A stretch of 64,000 nucleotides of DNA from Amylostereum areolatum (lineage: Eukaryota; Basidiomycota; Agaricomycetes; Russulales; Stereaceae), in contig SAXG01000003.1 of NCBI GenBank assembly GCA_012932865.1, positions 124,001-188,000 of the forward strand, given 5' to 3'. Each line of letters begins with the position of its first letter. Within the stretch, counting starts at the first letter, position 1. The notes under the pieces were generated by a model, which was not told where the DNA came from, ran no database searches, and was given only the letters and a program-made list of their open reading frames with translations. The position numbers were made by a program, and so were the translations under genes. Below, in pieces: positions 56,714 through 64,000 of this stretch.

Positions 56714-58438
56714 ATGTCGACCGCATCCGTCTCGTCTGCAACAAAGCGCACCACTCTCAACAGGAACGCGCCCTCTGCGGAGACTGCTTCATCGCTCGAT
56801 CGGCAGCAATCTTCGCAATTAAGTCAGTACCTCCTCCGTCTAGGTCAGGACCAGACGGAAGAACAGGGGGTAAGCCGATTGGAAGCACACAGAAGGACCC
56901 TAACTGAAGCACCCGAATTCCTCACAGGTGCCAACGCAATCCCCGTCGTCCGGAACGACGAAGGTCCCAACACCCGATTCCCCGATACTCGAGAATCAAA
57001 TAGCCCACATGATAGCCGGAGTAGCGATCGAGCAGGCCAGGCAACGGATCGACGACCTCAGGAGGGAGTCGGCCGACGTTCAGGGCATCCTGGAAGACCA
57101 CAACAAGATGCTCGACGAAGAACTCCATCAGCTGGACTTGAGGTACATGACGCTCTCGACCGAAATGGAGGAACGAGAGGTCAAACTCCTTCGACGATTC
57201 AGGAAACTAACGCAGCGGCTTTACTCAACGTCGCAGAACTCCGGAGATTCCTTACCGAAGTCGGACTCAGAGTTAACTGGCTTAACTGGGAAAGACACAC
57301 CTTCCGCGCCGCCTACGAAGGAGAAATCCTCCGAAGACGAATGGAAACTACTGGAGTTCCCCATATGTCTTCGAAAGAAGGCCCCGACATCAACCTTATC
57401 TTCCATGGACATCACATCTCCCCGGGCTACACTGTTCAACCCGATCCCATCACATCCACCCTCACCAGACCCCCGTTCCTTCCTAACGCCCCTCCACGAC
57501 CCGTCACCGCCCCTACGCCACCAGGATCCTTACCCATCCCCGGCATCACCCAGCTTAACCCCGTCCAGCCTCCCGTCGCTGGAAACGGATTACCCGGAGA
57601 GCAGTTCAGACAGCCCCTGCCAAGAGAGCTATCCGGACAGCCCATGGCTCCCCCAGAGCCCAGACAACAGACCAGCGATCCGCGACCAATACCTGGGACA
57701 CCTCCTCGGCTGTCCACAGTGCCTAGACCGCCAACTCCATTCCCGGTATCTGCTAGCGACGCTCCCATGCCTTGGCACGGAAACCCAGCCCCTTATCCCT
57801 CATTCCCACGTCCGCACCCCGACTACGCTCGAAATCCCGTCGCCCAAGATCCCCGAGTCACCCCACAGCGACGTAAACATGAATCTGTCGACCCCGACGG
57901 AAGATCACTCAAGCGGATCAGAAACGTCGACTTCCCCGATAAGTCGGGCGATGAAGAACTGCAACAAGATCCAGGAGATAATCCAAGGGATGATGGAAAT
58001 CCAAGCTCGCGGGAGACAGGGGTGCAAGTCAACGGAATTGAACAATTCGGTGGAGGAAGAGGACGATCCGGAGAACGACCAAACGAAGGAAGTAGCCGAG
58101 AATTCCTCGGACCCATGGAACGACGAACCAACCACGTGGACGCAAGAGAAGTGGGACGCGATTCCCTCGAAGCCGCGGAAACACTGCTGGAAATGCGGCA
58201 AGCGAGGCCATCTCCGCCGAGATTGTCCCCGTCGCAAGGGCGCTCCCCCTCACTTTCCCCGATCTCGGTCCTGCTATCCCCTCCGACCACAGACTCCTCA
58301 CCCTCACCCTCACCCTCACCCGAACCGTCCGGATATCAGTTACGGTCCAGGAACACTGATGTCCCACCCCCACCTCCGACGTACCGACGCTACCGCCCGC
58401 GCCCACAGGCAGCTTCTGGGATTCCTCGCACGACGTGA
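56714..58438 (+). CDS. H extra ORF a (574 codons), overlaps ORF b
   Basis: Open from ATG 56714. The first ~80 residues look protein-like (LSQYLLRLGQDQTEEQGVSR, EFLTGANAIPVVRNDEGPN). Later parts are Pro/Arg-rich, with segments such as LLNVAELRRFLTEVGLRVNW, PYPSFPRPHPDYARNPVAQD and SVDPDGRSLKRIRNVDFP, and it ends in SGYQLRSRN. More than 1.5 kb is shared with ORF b in a different frame. Either both are translated, or the true product uses the start of this frame and shifts +1 into ORF b near 56,985. No family is recognised. Confidence 0.4.
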   Translation: MSTASVSSATKRTTLNRNAPSAETASSLDRQQSSQLSQYLLRLGQDQTEEQGVSRLEAHRRTLTEAPEFLTGANAIPVVRNDEGPNTRFPDTRESNSPHDSRSSDRAGQATDRRPQEGVGRRSGHPGRPQQDARRRTPSAGLEVHDALDRNGGTRGQTPSTIQETNAAALLNVAELRRFLTEVGLRVNWLNWERHTFRAAYEGEILRRRMETTGVPHMSSKEGPDINLIFHGHHISPGYTVQPDPITSTLTRPPFLPNAPPRPVTAPTPPGSLPIPGITQLNPVQPPVAGNGLPGEQFRQPLPRELSGQPMAPPEPRQQTSDPRPIPGTPPRLSTVPRPPTPFPVSASDAPMPWHGNPAPYPSFPRPHPDYARNPVAQDPRVTPQRRKHESVDPDGRSLKRIRNVDFPDKSGDEELQQDPGDNPRDDGNPSSRETGVQVNGIEQFGGGRGRSGERPNEGSSREFLGPMERRTNHVDAREVGRDSLEAAETLLEMRQARPSPPRLSPSQGRSPSLSPISVLLSPPTTDSSPSPSPSPEPSGYQLRSRNTDVPPPPPTYRRYRPRPQAASGIPRTT

Positions 58439-58634
58439 GAGTCTGACGCACGAAGCCGCCCAACACGCCACCGAACAATGGTTGTACTGGGAGGACGCCA
58501 TGCTTTGCACTCAGCAAGAACCCCCTTCACGCTTCAACCACTCCTGGCGCGTCGACGATCTCTTCTGGAAGGAAGAAGATTGGGACTTGCAGGAAGCGGA
58601 GGAGTCGAAGGATCACTGGCCGGAACCCTGGTAA
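56928..58634 (+). CDS. H extra ORF b: coiled coil plus zinc knuckle
   Basis: About 568 residues to TAA 58632-58634. An N-terminal coiled coil (NQIAHMIAGVAIEQARQRID, then VQGILEDHNKMLDEELHQLD and MEEREVKLLRRFRKLTQRL) is followed by a long Pro/Ser-rich linker, an acidic helix (MKNCNKIQEIIQGMMEIQ, EEEDDPENDQTKE) and a single Gag-type zinc knuckle, CWKCGKRGHLRRDC. After a His/Pro tract the C-terminus is Trp/Glu-rich (EQWLYWEDAM, FWKEEDWDLQEAEE). A nucleic-acid-binding protein coded downstream of pol, in the position of env, is unusual for Ty3-type elements. The first Met is uncertain, because the frame may be entered from ORF a. Confidence 0.55.
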   Translation: MPTQSPSSGTTKVPTPDSPILENQIAHMIAGVAIEQARQRIDDLRRESADVQGILEDHNKMLDEELHQLDLRYMTLSTEMEEREVKLLRRFRKLTQRLYSTSQNSGDSLPKSDSELTGLTGKDTPSAPPTKEKSSEDEWKLLEFPICLRKKAPTSTLSSMDITSPRATLFNPIPSHPPSPDPRSFLTPLHDPSPPLRHQDPYPSPASPSLTPSSLPSLETDYPESSSDSPCQESYPDSPWLPQSPDNRPAIRDQYLGHLLGCPQCLDRQLHSRYLLATLPCLGTETQPLIPHSHVRTPTTLEIPSPKIPESPHSDVNMNLSTPTEDHSSGSETSTSPISRAMKNCNKIQEIIQGMMEIQARGRQGCKSTELNNSVEEEDDPENDQTKEVAENSSDPWNDEPTTWTQEKWDAIPSKPRKHCWKCGKRGHLRRDCPRRKGAPPHFPRSRSCYPLRPQTPHPHPHPHPNRPDISYGPGTLMSHPHLRRTDATARAHRQLLGFLARRESLTHEAAQHATEQWLYWEDAMLCTQQEPPSRFNHSWRVDDLFWKEEDWDLQEAEESKDHWPEPW

Positions 58635-58739
58635 ATGCACGGATGAACTCTCATCCATCGTACGCACTCGGACTTTCCCCATCATCATCATTTACGTCCC
58701 TATCTCGCCCCTATCATCCCCTTTTTATGATTTCTCATT

Positions 58740-59429
58740 ATGATACTCCTTGGACTGATCACGGACTGCGCCCTCATTCGTACGCATATTTTCCTCGGAC
58801 TTCTCTACTGTACCGGTTTCTATCGCTATGAGGAAGGCGAAACACTTGGTATTCTCCCTACGATGCGCTGGACGCATCGCTTACTTATGACAGATTTTAT
58901 TATGTACGAACCCCTGCTTACGATTGAAGACAATGATTACATCATTGCCTCTCCACATCGTAAGGATAAAAGGAAAGCCACAGCGACAACGACATCCTCA
59001 GACATTGTCCAACAAAACCCACTCGCACCACCTAAACCTACCAATATGTCGTCCACTCTCGCCTCCTCTTCGCGCAACCTCTCCACCACCGACTGCACCC
59101 CTCCTACCACTCCTCCCCCTTCGCCCGTCCTCTCGCGCACTCCCACGCCCGACCCACAAGACGAAGAACTCCTTCGTCATCTCAAATGAGTCACGGAACT
59201 CCTAAGCCGTCCGGACGTCGCTCGCGCCATGAAGAGGCCGAGAAGCCTAGACGAAGAAGCCATGCAAGAGTCAAAAGGAAGATGCGGCATCAAGGGACTC
59301 TTCCGAAAACGCGGGCCTCGGTTCAAAAGCCCGGATCACGCGACGACAGCGAGGATAGGACATCGGTTAGGGGCTACTACGATAGACGAAGAGGACCTGA
59401 AAGTAGTAGAGGCGTTGTTAAAGCGATAG
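58740..59429 (+). pseudogene. H extra ORF c, with an in-frame TGA
   Basis: The frame encodes a 149-residue part ending DEELLRHLK at TGA 59187-59189, then continues directly as VTELLSRPDVARAMKRPRSL to 59429 (GCGIKGLFRKRGPRFK in outline: CGIKGLFRKRGPRF). The two halves read as one protein cut by a single stop, or as a readthrough product. The first 40 codons are hydrophobic and may not be coding. No family is recognised. Confidence 0.35.
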
Positions 59430-59505
59430 AATAGAGCTCTATTGCTGAGGTCCGAACAAAGATATAAAAGAGTGAACATCAGAAAGCGACAAACCCAGAA
59501 GCACG

Positions 59506-59799
59506 ATGCAATCAACACAATCACCCAATCTCGTGATTTCCAATACGCCCACTCCACGCTGGCTCATCCCCGTCATCGGCGTCATCGTAGGACTCACAAT
59601 CCTCACCTTCCTCGCATCAACTATATTCCTTCTCCAATGGCAAAGAGCGAACGATCGACAACACGTTCAAGACATTCCTCTAGAACCGCTTCGATTCAGG
59701 AATCTACGGGACGTAGATTCTAGAGAGGGGGATAGTGTTACAACTTGCCCAAGGTATTCCATTTTCCACTTCCTTACTAGGAAGAGCGTCGCTAAATGA
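59506..59799 (+). CDS. H extra ORF d: small single-pass membrane protein
   Basis: From ATG 59506: a short polar N-terminus (MQSTQSPNLVISNTPTPR), one strong transmembrane segment (WLIPVIGVIVGLTILTFLAS, then TIFLLQW), and a charged tail (QRANDRQHVQDIPLEPLRF). About 77 codons are unique; the last 20 lie in the 3' LTR. A lone membrane-spanning ORF just before the 3' LTR is where an envelope-like gene would sit, but it has no ectodomain and no signal beyond the one helix. Confidence 0.5.
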   Translation: MQSTQSPNLVISNTPTPRWLIPVIGVIVGLTILTFLASTIFLLQWQRANDRQHVQDIPLEPLRFRNLRDVDSREGDSVTTCPRYSIFHFLTRKSVAK

Positions 59800-60316
59800 C
59801 GGATTACGACCACGCCCCAGTTCGTAACCGTCTCAACGACGCTGCCACAGATCGTCACCATCTCGACGGCATAGCCTCGACGGTGCCACAGATCGTCACC
59901 GTCCCAACGGCATAGCCTCGACAGTGCCACAGATCGTCACCGTCCCAACGGCATAGCCTCGACGGTGCCACAGCTCGTCTCTGTAGATACTTGATGCAAC
60001 CGTCGCCGAATGTACATATATTTACTCGACCTCCTTTCCTATAAAAGGAGGCTCAACGAGCGAGCTATTCCCCAGCTCGTTCTCTTTGTAAATACAGGAC
60101 TGTTCTAATAAGAACCTCCTCTTCTAAACGCTAAAGAGAATCCTAAGCATACTAAGTCGATAGACTCGCCTAAGTCTTCCGCGAAGACTTACTGCTTCGT
60201 CTACCGACCTTCACCTTCGTATAAACCGAGACGTCTGGATCACCTGATCCCACCTCTCACGCATAAGAGTACTGTAGCCTGAGCCGCTTGTCACGTGATA
60301 AGGACCGTCCTTAACA
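59736..60316 (+). repeat. H 3' LTR
   Basis: 581 bp, no difference from the 5' LTR seen by eye. Preceded by the purine tract AGAGAGGGGGATAG, the likely plus-strand primer site. Confidence 0.93.
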
Positions 60317-60321
60317 ATCAG
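60317..60321. repeat. Target-site duplication of H, right copy
   Basis: ATCAG, matching 35355-35359. Confidence 0.9.
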
Positions 60322-60940
60322 CCTGGTTAGTTTGTCCGCGACGTGTAGGCACCGAGAGGTCATTCTCAATTGAGAATGCGTTCCCTGTCATCCATTCAAT
60401 GAGCTCCACCGCTGCTTGCGTTTCCGCGCGGGGTGGGCCATTCTCAAGGGCCCATGTAGGGTGATGCAAATTAAAGTCCCCCGCCACGACGGTTGGGACA
60501 AGTGGGTCGAGCTCTGCATCGCAGAGTCGCTGAATAGATACAGCATCGTGACCCGGGCCGGCATTATATACATTAATGAGGTCGAAGGAAATGTTACCGT
60601 ATTGGAAAGAGTTGACCATGATGTCGGATGAATTGATGATATCCGGACGCGGTCGAACCGCGAGATGTTGAATTCCTTTTCGTACAAAGGTGGTGACGCG
60701 AGGTTTCGTGCCGTTCGCCGGAGCGTCGGGCGTGAAAGCCTCCCATGCAGGATTGGAGACCGTTCCCAGGACTTCGGCACCGTCGGGCTCCGTCGAGGAG
60801 TGGGAAATACCTATGCGACTATACCATGGTTCTTGAAGAAGCATGATGTCGAAATCTGTCAAGCTATTTAGTATACCATGCATACGCACATTCGAGCGCG
60901 CCACATTCAGCTGGAGAACGCGGAGCGGGCGGAGAGTCAT
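60317..60940 (-). pseudogene. LINE ORF2, part 1: apurinic-type endonuclease domain
   Basis: Begins at ATG 60940 (MTLRPLRVLQLNVARSN), with endonuclease motifs QLNVARSN, LLQEPW, VVAGDFNLHHPTW and the start of the C-terminal part. This domain nicks target DNA to prime reverse transcription. The frame breaks at 60317, where the 3' LTR of element H begins. It resumes in phase at 35354 once one copy of ATCAG is discounted. Confidence 0.85.
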
Positions 60941-62605
60941 GACTCCATGACATCGGGGTTGGGCACCGCGGGATGGGCTTGCGCTACGGCGGGAGCACTG
61001 TAGTTGCGTCGCATTGGACACTCGATTGCATCTGCCATATGATCTCCTTTGCAGTTGATGCACTTGGGCGGGTGGTTGCATCCCTGCGTCTCCGGGCGAT
61101 TTTCTTTCCGGCAGCCTAGGCACTTGTCCCGGTGCTGACCCTCGTCGTGAGGTTCACCGCACCGACGGCACTTGGGCGCAGACTTGCAGCCGGTGGCAAG
61201 GTGCCCGAGACGCCAGCAGCGCGTGCATTGTCGAAGCCGAGGTTTGTCCACCCAACGCTTCGTTCGCACTGGCGCGCCAAACATGTAGATCGGGGTCTTG
61301 AGGAGGGATTTGAGGATAGATCCGTCGGGGTCTTCAAAAGCGAACGAGACTGACGACTTGAGTCCGTCGATGGTGTTTGCAGGTCGAATCCACCGCGGAA
61401 GTTGGGTAATGTTGAGTTTTGCTACCTGGGGATTACGGAGTAGGGCTTCTTGAAGAGTTTCGTCAGAGAAAACGGGGTCATCGGGTAGAGAGCGAGTGAA
61501 GACACCCGAGAGAATGATTTTGGACCACGGTGTGTCGCGCGAGATGGTTTGATTGGACGGTAGATCCAGCGCGGAGCGAATGGATGGGAGGTTGTCCTGA
61601 ATGAGCGGAACGGACGTGTGCGGGGGGAAGGTTAGAACGATGTTGCCCGAGCCGTTCCAGTGCGAGCCGAGGACTTGTAATCCTTTGGCCGTAGGAACTG
61701 TGGCCAGGCGCTTGTTGACTCGTTCCGAGATGAGGAAAGGGTGTGTACGGTCACTTGGGTCCAGGGGGTGTCCTTGATAGCGGACGATGAAGCGGATCGG
61801 TTCAGGTTGACGCGACGAAGGTTTGGCAGTTGTGGGTGGGGAAAGGTTTGCCTTCGGTGTGGAGCTTGCTGCGGCCGCATACGACATGGCACGGTTTGAC
61901 GCACCCTGCGACGCGGAGGGAGCAGGAGCCGAAGCACCTCCGGGACGGCGATCCGTGTTGTTGGGGGTTTGGCGTTCGAGATGAGACAGGCGAGATTGGA
62001 CAGAGTTGAGGGAGTTGTGCATGGATTGGAGCATGTTGAGGATGGTGGATTCGGTGGGAGAGGGTCGGGAAGGGGTGTGTTGAGGGGTGGACGGACTCAG
62101 GTCGTGAGCGGCCGGAAAGTCGTCGCGTGCCATGTCAATGTCGTCTTCGTTGGGATCGCCGTCTATGCACTCGCGAAGCGAGTACTTTACCGCTTTGAGT
62201 GCCCGGGCGCTATCGTCGTCATCCTCAAGGTACGGTACCGCCATGCTAATGGCCCGCAAGAGGCCCTGGCAGAGCTTGACCCAATCGGATAAGTCATCGA
62301 GAGCGTCTTGTTCTCTGGCCTCATGGAGTACTTCGTGCGCAACCCTAAAGGTCACGAGGGCTGGCGAGTCGACGGGAACTACGTTGTCGCCGGGGAACCC
62401 GGCGGACGGAGTTTGTTCATGGGAGGGGGTGGAAATGGGGGGGGCCTCGAAGGGACTTTGGCCGTTCGGAGCCGAAATCCTTCGCCGCTCTTCTCCTGAG
62501 GGAGACGCCGCTCGCTTCAAAGAGCGCTGTGACGTCGAAGAAGGAGGTTCCGGTGGCGTATGAGCAGTGGAGAATTGAGTTTGGGGTGGGGATGGTGATG
62601 GCATG
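60937..62605 (-). CDS. LINE ORF1, nucleic-acid-binding Gag-like protein
   Basis: 555 residues from ATG 62605. A longer frame starts at ATG 62631, but that codon lies in the flanking target duplication, so the element's own start is 62605. The N-terminal third is Pro/Ser-rich. A coiled-coil-like stretch (ILNMLQSMHNSLNSVQSRLSHLE) sits near the middle. After about residue 290 comes an RRM-like region, then a Cys-rich C-terminus with three zinc knuckles (CTRCWRLGHLATGC, CRRCGEPHDEGQHRDKC, CINCKGDHMADAIEC). The protein should coat the LINE RNA. Its TGA overlaps the ORF2 ATG in the four-base sequence ATGA. Confidence 0.85.
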
Positions 62606-62616
62606 AGGGAAAGCTG

Positions 62617-62631
62617 CACGTGCCGACGCAC
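62617..62631. repeat. Target-site duplication of the LINE, right copy
   Basis: GCACGTGCCGACGCA, matching 24171-24185. Confidence 0.9.
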
Positions 62632-62688
62632 ACCTTCCCGACGGCTACCGGCCTATACTCACCCACCATCCATCCCACTCCACCGATT

Positions 62689-63262
62689 ATGTCAAGCACG
62701 GCCGTCGCGCGCGCGCGCCGCCGCGAAGACGTCGAGAAGGCGTACGATATTCAAACCAAAGCCGCCTTGACCGTGCGCCCCTCCCTTCCTCGTCGCTCGT
62801 TCCCCTCGCTCGGCTGATCGGCACACTCAAATCCAGGGTGCGGCCCAGTATGGTGCTGTAGGCTTTGGTGCCCTCACCGTTGCGCACTACACTTGGCCTG
62901 CATTTCGGTGCGTCCCGCGTGCCTCCTCTGCCTCTTGCTCAGTCTCACCTTGCCAATCATCGTCGCCTGCACCGGGTGCAGCCGCCAAACGCTCGCCCTC
63001 AAAGGATTTCTTCTCACTACATGTTACGCCCTCTCTTCTCTATAATGCACATAACCGTCTCAATTGAATCTGACCAGTCGCAATCTACGGGATGGTTATG
63101 CACGCCGAAGACGCTCTCCAGTCGCACGAAAGTGTACAGCGCAAAGCCGAGCATGACATCCGTCGGGAAGCCCGCATCGACCTCACCCGACGCGGTCTCG
63201 TCGCCACTGAGTCCGAGATCCTCAAATGGCGCGCCGAACGTGAACGGCCTTCCGAGCCATGA
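62689..63262 (+). CDS. Small conserved membrane protein, possibly Rcf2/HIG1-like
   Basis: Four exons fit: 62689-62772, 62837-62907, 62982-63022 and 63078-63262, giving 126 residues. The N-terminus is basic and helical (ARARRREDVEKAYDIQTKAA). A hydrophobic pair of segments follows (QYGAVGFGALTVAHYTWPAF, then RRQTLALKGFLLTTFAIYGM), then a charged helical tail (HAEDALQSHESVQRKAEHDI, EILKWRAERERPSEP). Two short membrane helices joined by an Arg/Pro-containing loop recall mitochondrial Rcf2/HIG1-type proteins, but I cannot confirm this from sequence alone. The LINE target-site duplication ends 57 bp before the start codon, so most native upstream sequence now lies 38 kb away. Confidence 0.55.
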
Positions 63263-63589
63263 CCGGGTCCCATGTACATACTTACATACTCACATACTCA
63301 CACCGACCTCTCCGAGCAGGCAGGAACTGCAGCTATATTTGAATACGGACATCTAGTGAGACAGGGTGATACGATATGGAATGAGAGGGACGTGCGATGG
63401 GATCGTGGAACTATGTATGAGGACCGACAGCGATGGAGATACGAGACTGAAACTGACAGAGAACAACGAGATAGAGGGAAGAGAGAGAATTGCTAGGTGT
63501 CCGTATGGTCCAAGATTATGTATGACTAGAAGTCTGTGCGAGATGAGATGAACAGGTTGAACGGAACCTGGAATAAGGGATAGCTATGT
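63263..63589. other. Intergenic region between convergent genes
   Basis: No gene is visible. A CATACTTACATACTCACATACTCACA microsatellite-like patch lies at about 63,275-63,302. Confidence 0.4.
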
Positions 63590-64000
63590 TCAATATCCTT
63601 GAGAATATTGATTGGGGGCCCATTGGTTGTGAGGCGGGGCTAGCATCTGTACAGGAGGTCGTGGCGGGGGACCAGGATACGCTGGCTGGAAGGATGAAGA
63701 CGGTGGAAATTGGTGTTGAGAAGCACTCATATGCACCTGAGAACTCGATCGCCTCAGCTGAGGCGGCGCAGGTGGAGGTGGAAGGGGCTGATAAATCGGC
63801 TGCTGAGCGGGAGGAGGGCCTGGAGGAGGTTGTGGAAGGCTTGGGCGACCTGACACCGAGCGTTGGAGAGGTGGTGGAGGTATGCTCGAGGGTAAGACAA
63901 GCGAGCCGTTCGCGGCCGAAGTACCTGAAGCGGAAAGAGGTGGAGGCGGAGGGATACGATCATACGACCCGGAGGGTGTTACAGGCTGAGAACGTGGTGG
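63590..64000 (-). CDS. Proline-rich protein, C-terminal part (runs off the window)
   Basis: The minus frame is open from the window edge to TGA 63592-63590, about 136 codons. The sequence is Pro/Ser/Gln-rich and looks disordered: DRIPPPPPLSASG, LPSSIPPPPLQRS, RPSLPQPPPGPPPAQQP, YQPLPPPPAPPQLRR, YPGPPPRPPVQMLAPP, ending NQYSQGY. Poly-Pro runs of this type bind SH3, WW or profilin domains in other proteins. The folded part of the gene, if any, is outside the window, so no function can be given. Confidence 0.55.
   Translation of the reverse strand, partial: PPRSQPVTPSGSYDRIPPPPPLSASGTSAANGSLVLPSSIPPPPLQRSVSGRPSLPQPPPGPPPAQQPIYQPLPPPPAPPQLRRSSSQVHMSASQHQFPPSSSFQPAYPGPPPRPPVQMLAPPHNQWAPNQYSQGY

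Larger units (their letters stand above)
35360..60316 (+). mobile_element. Large Ty3/gypsy chromodomain LTR retrotransposon H, split by G2 and M
   Basis: Bounded by 581-bp LTRs that look identical by eye (TGTTACAACTT...CCTTAACA) and by the duplication ATCAG. Without G2 and M it is about 10.3 kb, some 2.7 kb longer than G1. The order is: 5' LTR, leader, gag (interrupted at 37193 by G2), pol (interrupted at 48162 by M), about 3.2 kb of extra ORFs, 3' LTR. Gag and pol rejoin in phase on each side of the inserts. The extra 3' region is the unusual part. Confidence 0.92.
24186..62616 (-). mobile_element. Tad-like non-LTR retrotransposon (LINE), split by nested LTR elements
   Basis: The element reads on the minus strand: 5' end at 62616, ORF1 (62605-60937), ORF2 beginning at 60940, and an A-rich tail at 24186 (T-rich on the plus strand, about 30 bp). 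A 15-bp target-site duplication flanks it exactly. Without the inserted elements G1 and H and one copy of each of their duplications it is about 5,790 bp. The layout of a zinc-knuckle ORF1 and an ORF2 with apurinic-type endonuclease, reverse transcriptase and RNase H fits the fungal Tad1 group, though the clade was not tested by phylogeny. Only 11 bp lie upstream of the ORF1 ATG, so the 5' leader is very short or truncated. A one-base deletion in the RNase H part and the two insertions make this copy inactive. Confidence 0.9.

Noticed and set aside
59506..59799. Calling H an envelope-bearing errantivirus-like element
   Set aside because: ORF d has only one short membrane helix and no ectodomain, fusion peptide or signal peptide. 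The accessory block is better described as unknown.
62603..62631. LINE ORF1 start at ATG 62631
   Set aside because: That ATG is inside the target-site duplication, i.e. host DNA; 62605 is the first ATG in the element.

Overview
The window looks like an agaricomycete (basidiomycete) fungus. Its genes are broken by many GT-AG introns of about 47-70 bp, and it encodes fungal families: a Kre9/Knh1-like GPI protein, a GH128 glucanase, a DUF6593 protein and a fungal M28 aminopeptidase. All intron positions given here were worked out by eye from splice sites and reading-frame continuity. No homology search was run.

Left gene-rich part (1-24,170). In order: a small Ser/Thr-rich GPI-type protein (2189-2915 +); an APH-like kinase gene carrying an in-frame stop (3114-4240 -); quinolinate phosphoribosyltransferase with an apparent one-base frameshift (4576-5760 +); a coiled-coil protein (6033-8083 -); a GH128 glucanase (9441-10813 +); an AhpD-like protein (11256-12489 +); a DUF6593 protein (13238-14009 -); mitochondrial ribosomal protein uL11 (15190-15682 -); a 16-exon secreted M28 aminopeptidase (15880-17885 +); a WD40-repeat protein (18875-21906 +); and a secreted protein made of 58-residue repeats (22116-22852 -).

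Middle part (24,186-62,616). This 38.4 kb is one insertion site filled by transposons nested in each other. The outermost layer is a Tad-like LINE on the minus strand, flanked by a 15-bp target-site duplication. Two LTR elements sit in its ORF2: Ty3-type element G1 (24394-32067, 5-bp duplication TTCGG) and the large Ty3-type element H (35360-60316, duplication ATCAG). H is itself split by G2 (37194-44709, a sister of G1, duplication ACTTC) and by M (48163-55259, minus strand, duplication CAAAG). When the inserts and one copy of each duplication are left out, every interrupted frame continues except for one base missing in the LINE RNase H. Net sizes are about 5.8 kb (LINE), 10.3 kb (H), 7.7 and 7.5 kb (G1, G2) and 7.1 kb (M). 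All three LTR families carry a chromodomain at the end of pol. All have long coding sequence in front of gag that either lacks an AUG or is cut off from gag by one in-frame stop. H also has about 3.2 kb of extra ORFs between pol and its 3' LTR, including two overlapping frames of more than 560 codons and a small membrane-protein ORF.

Right part (62,632-64,000). A small four-exon gene (62689-63262 +) starts only 57 bp beyond the LINE target-site duplication, so the nest has displaced its upstream region. The 3' end of a proline-rich protein gene (63590-64000 -) runs off the window.
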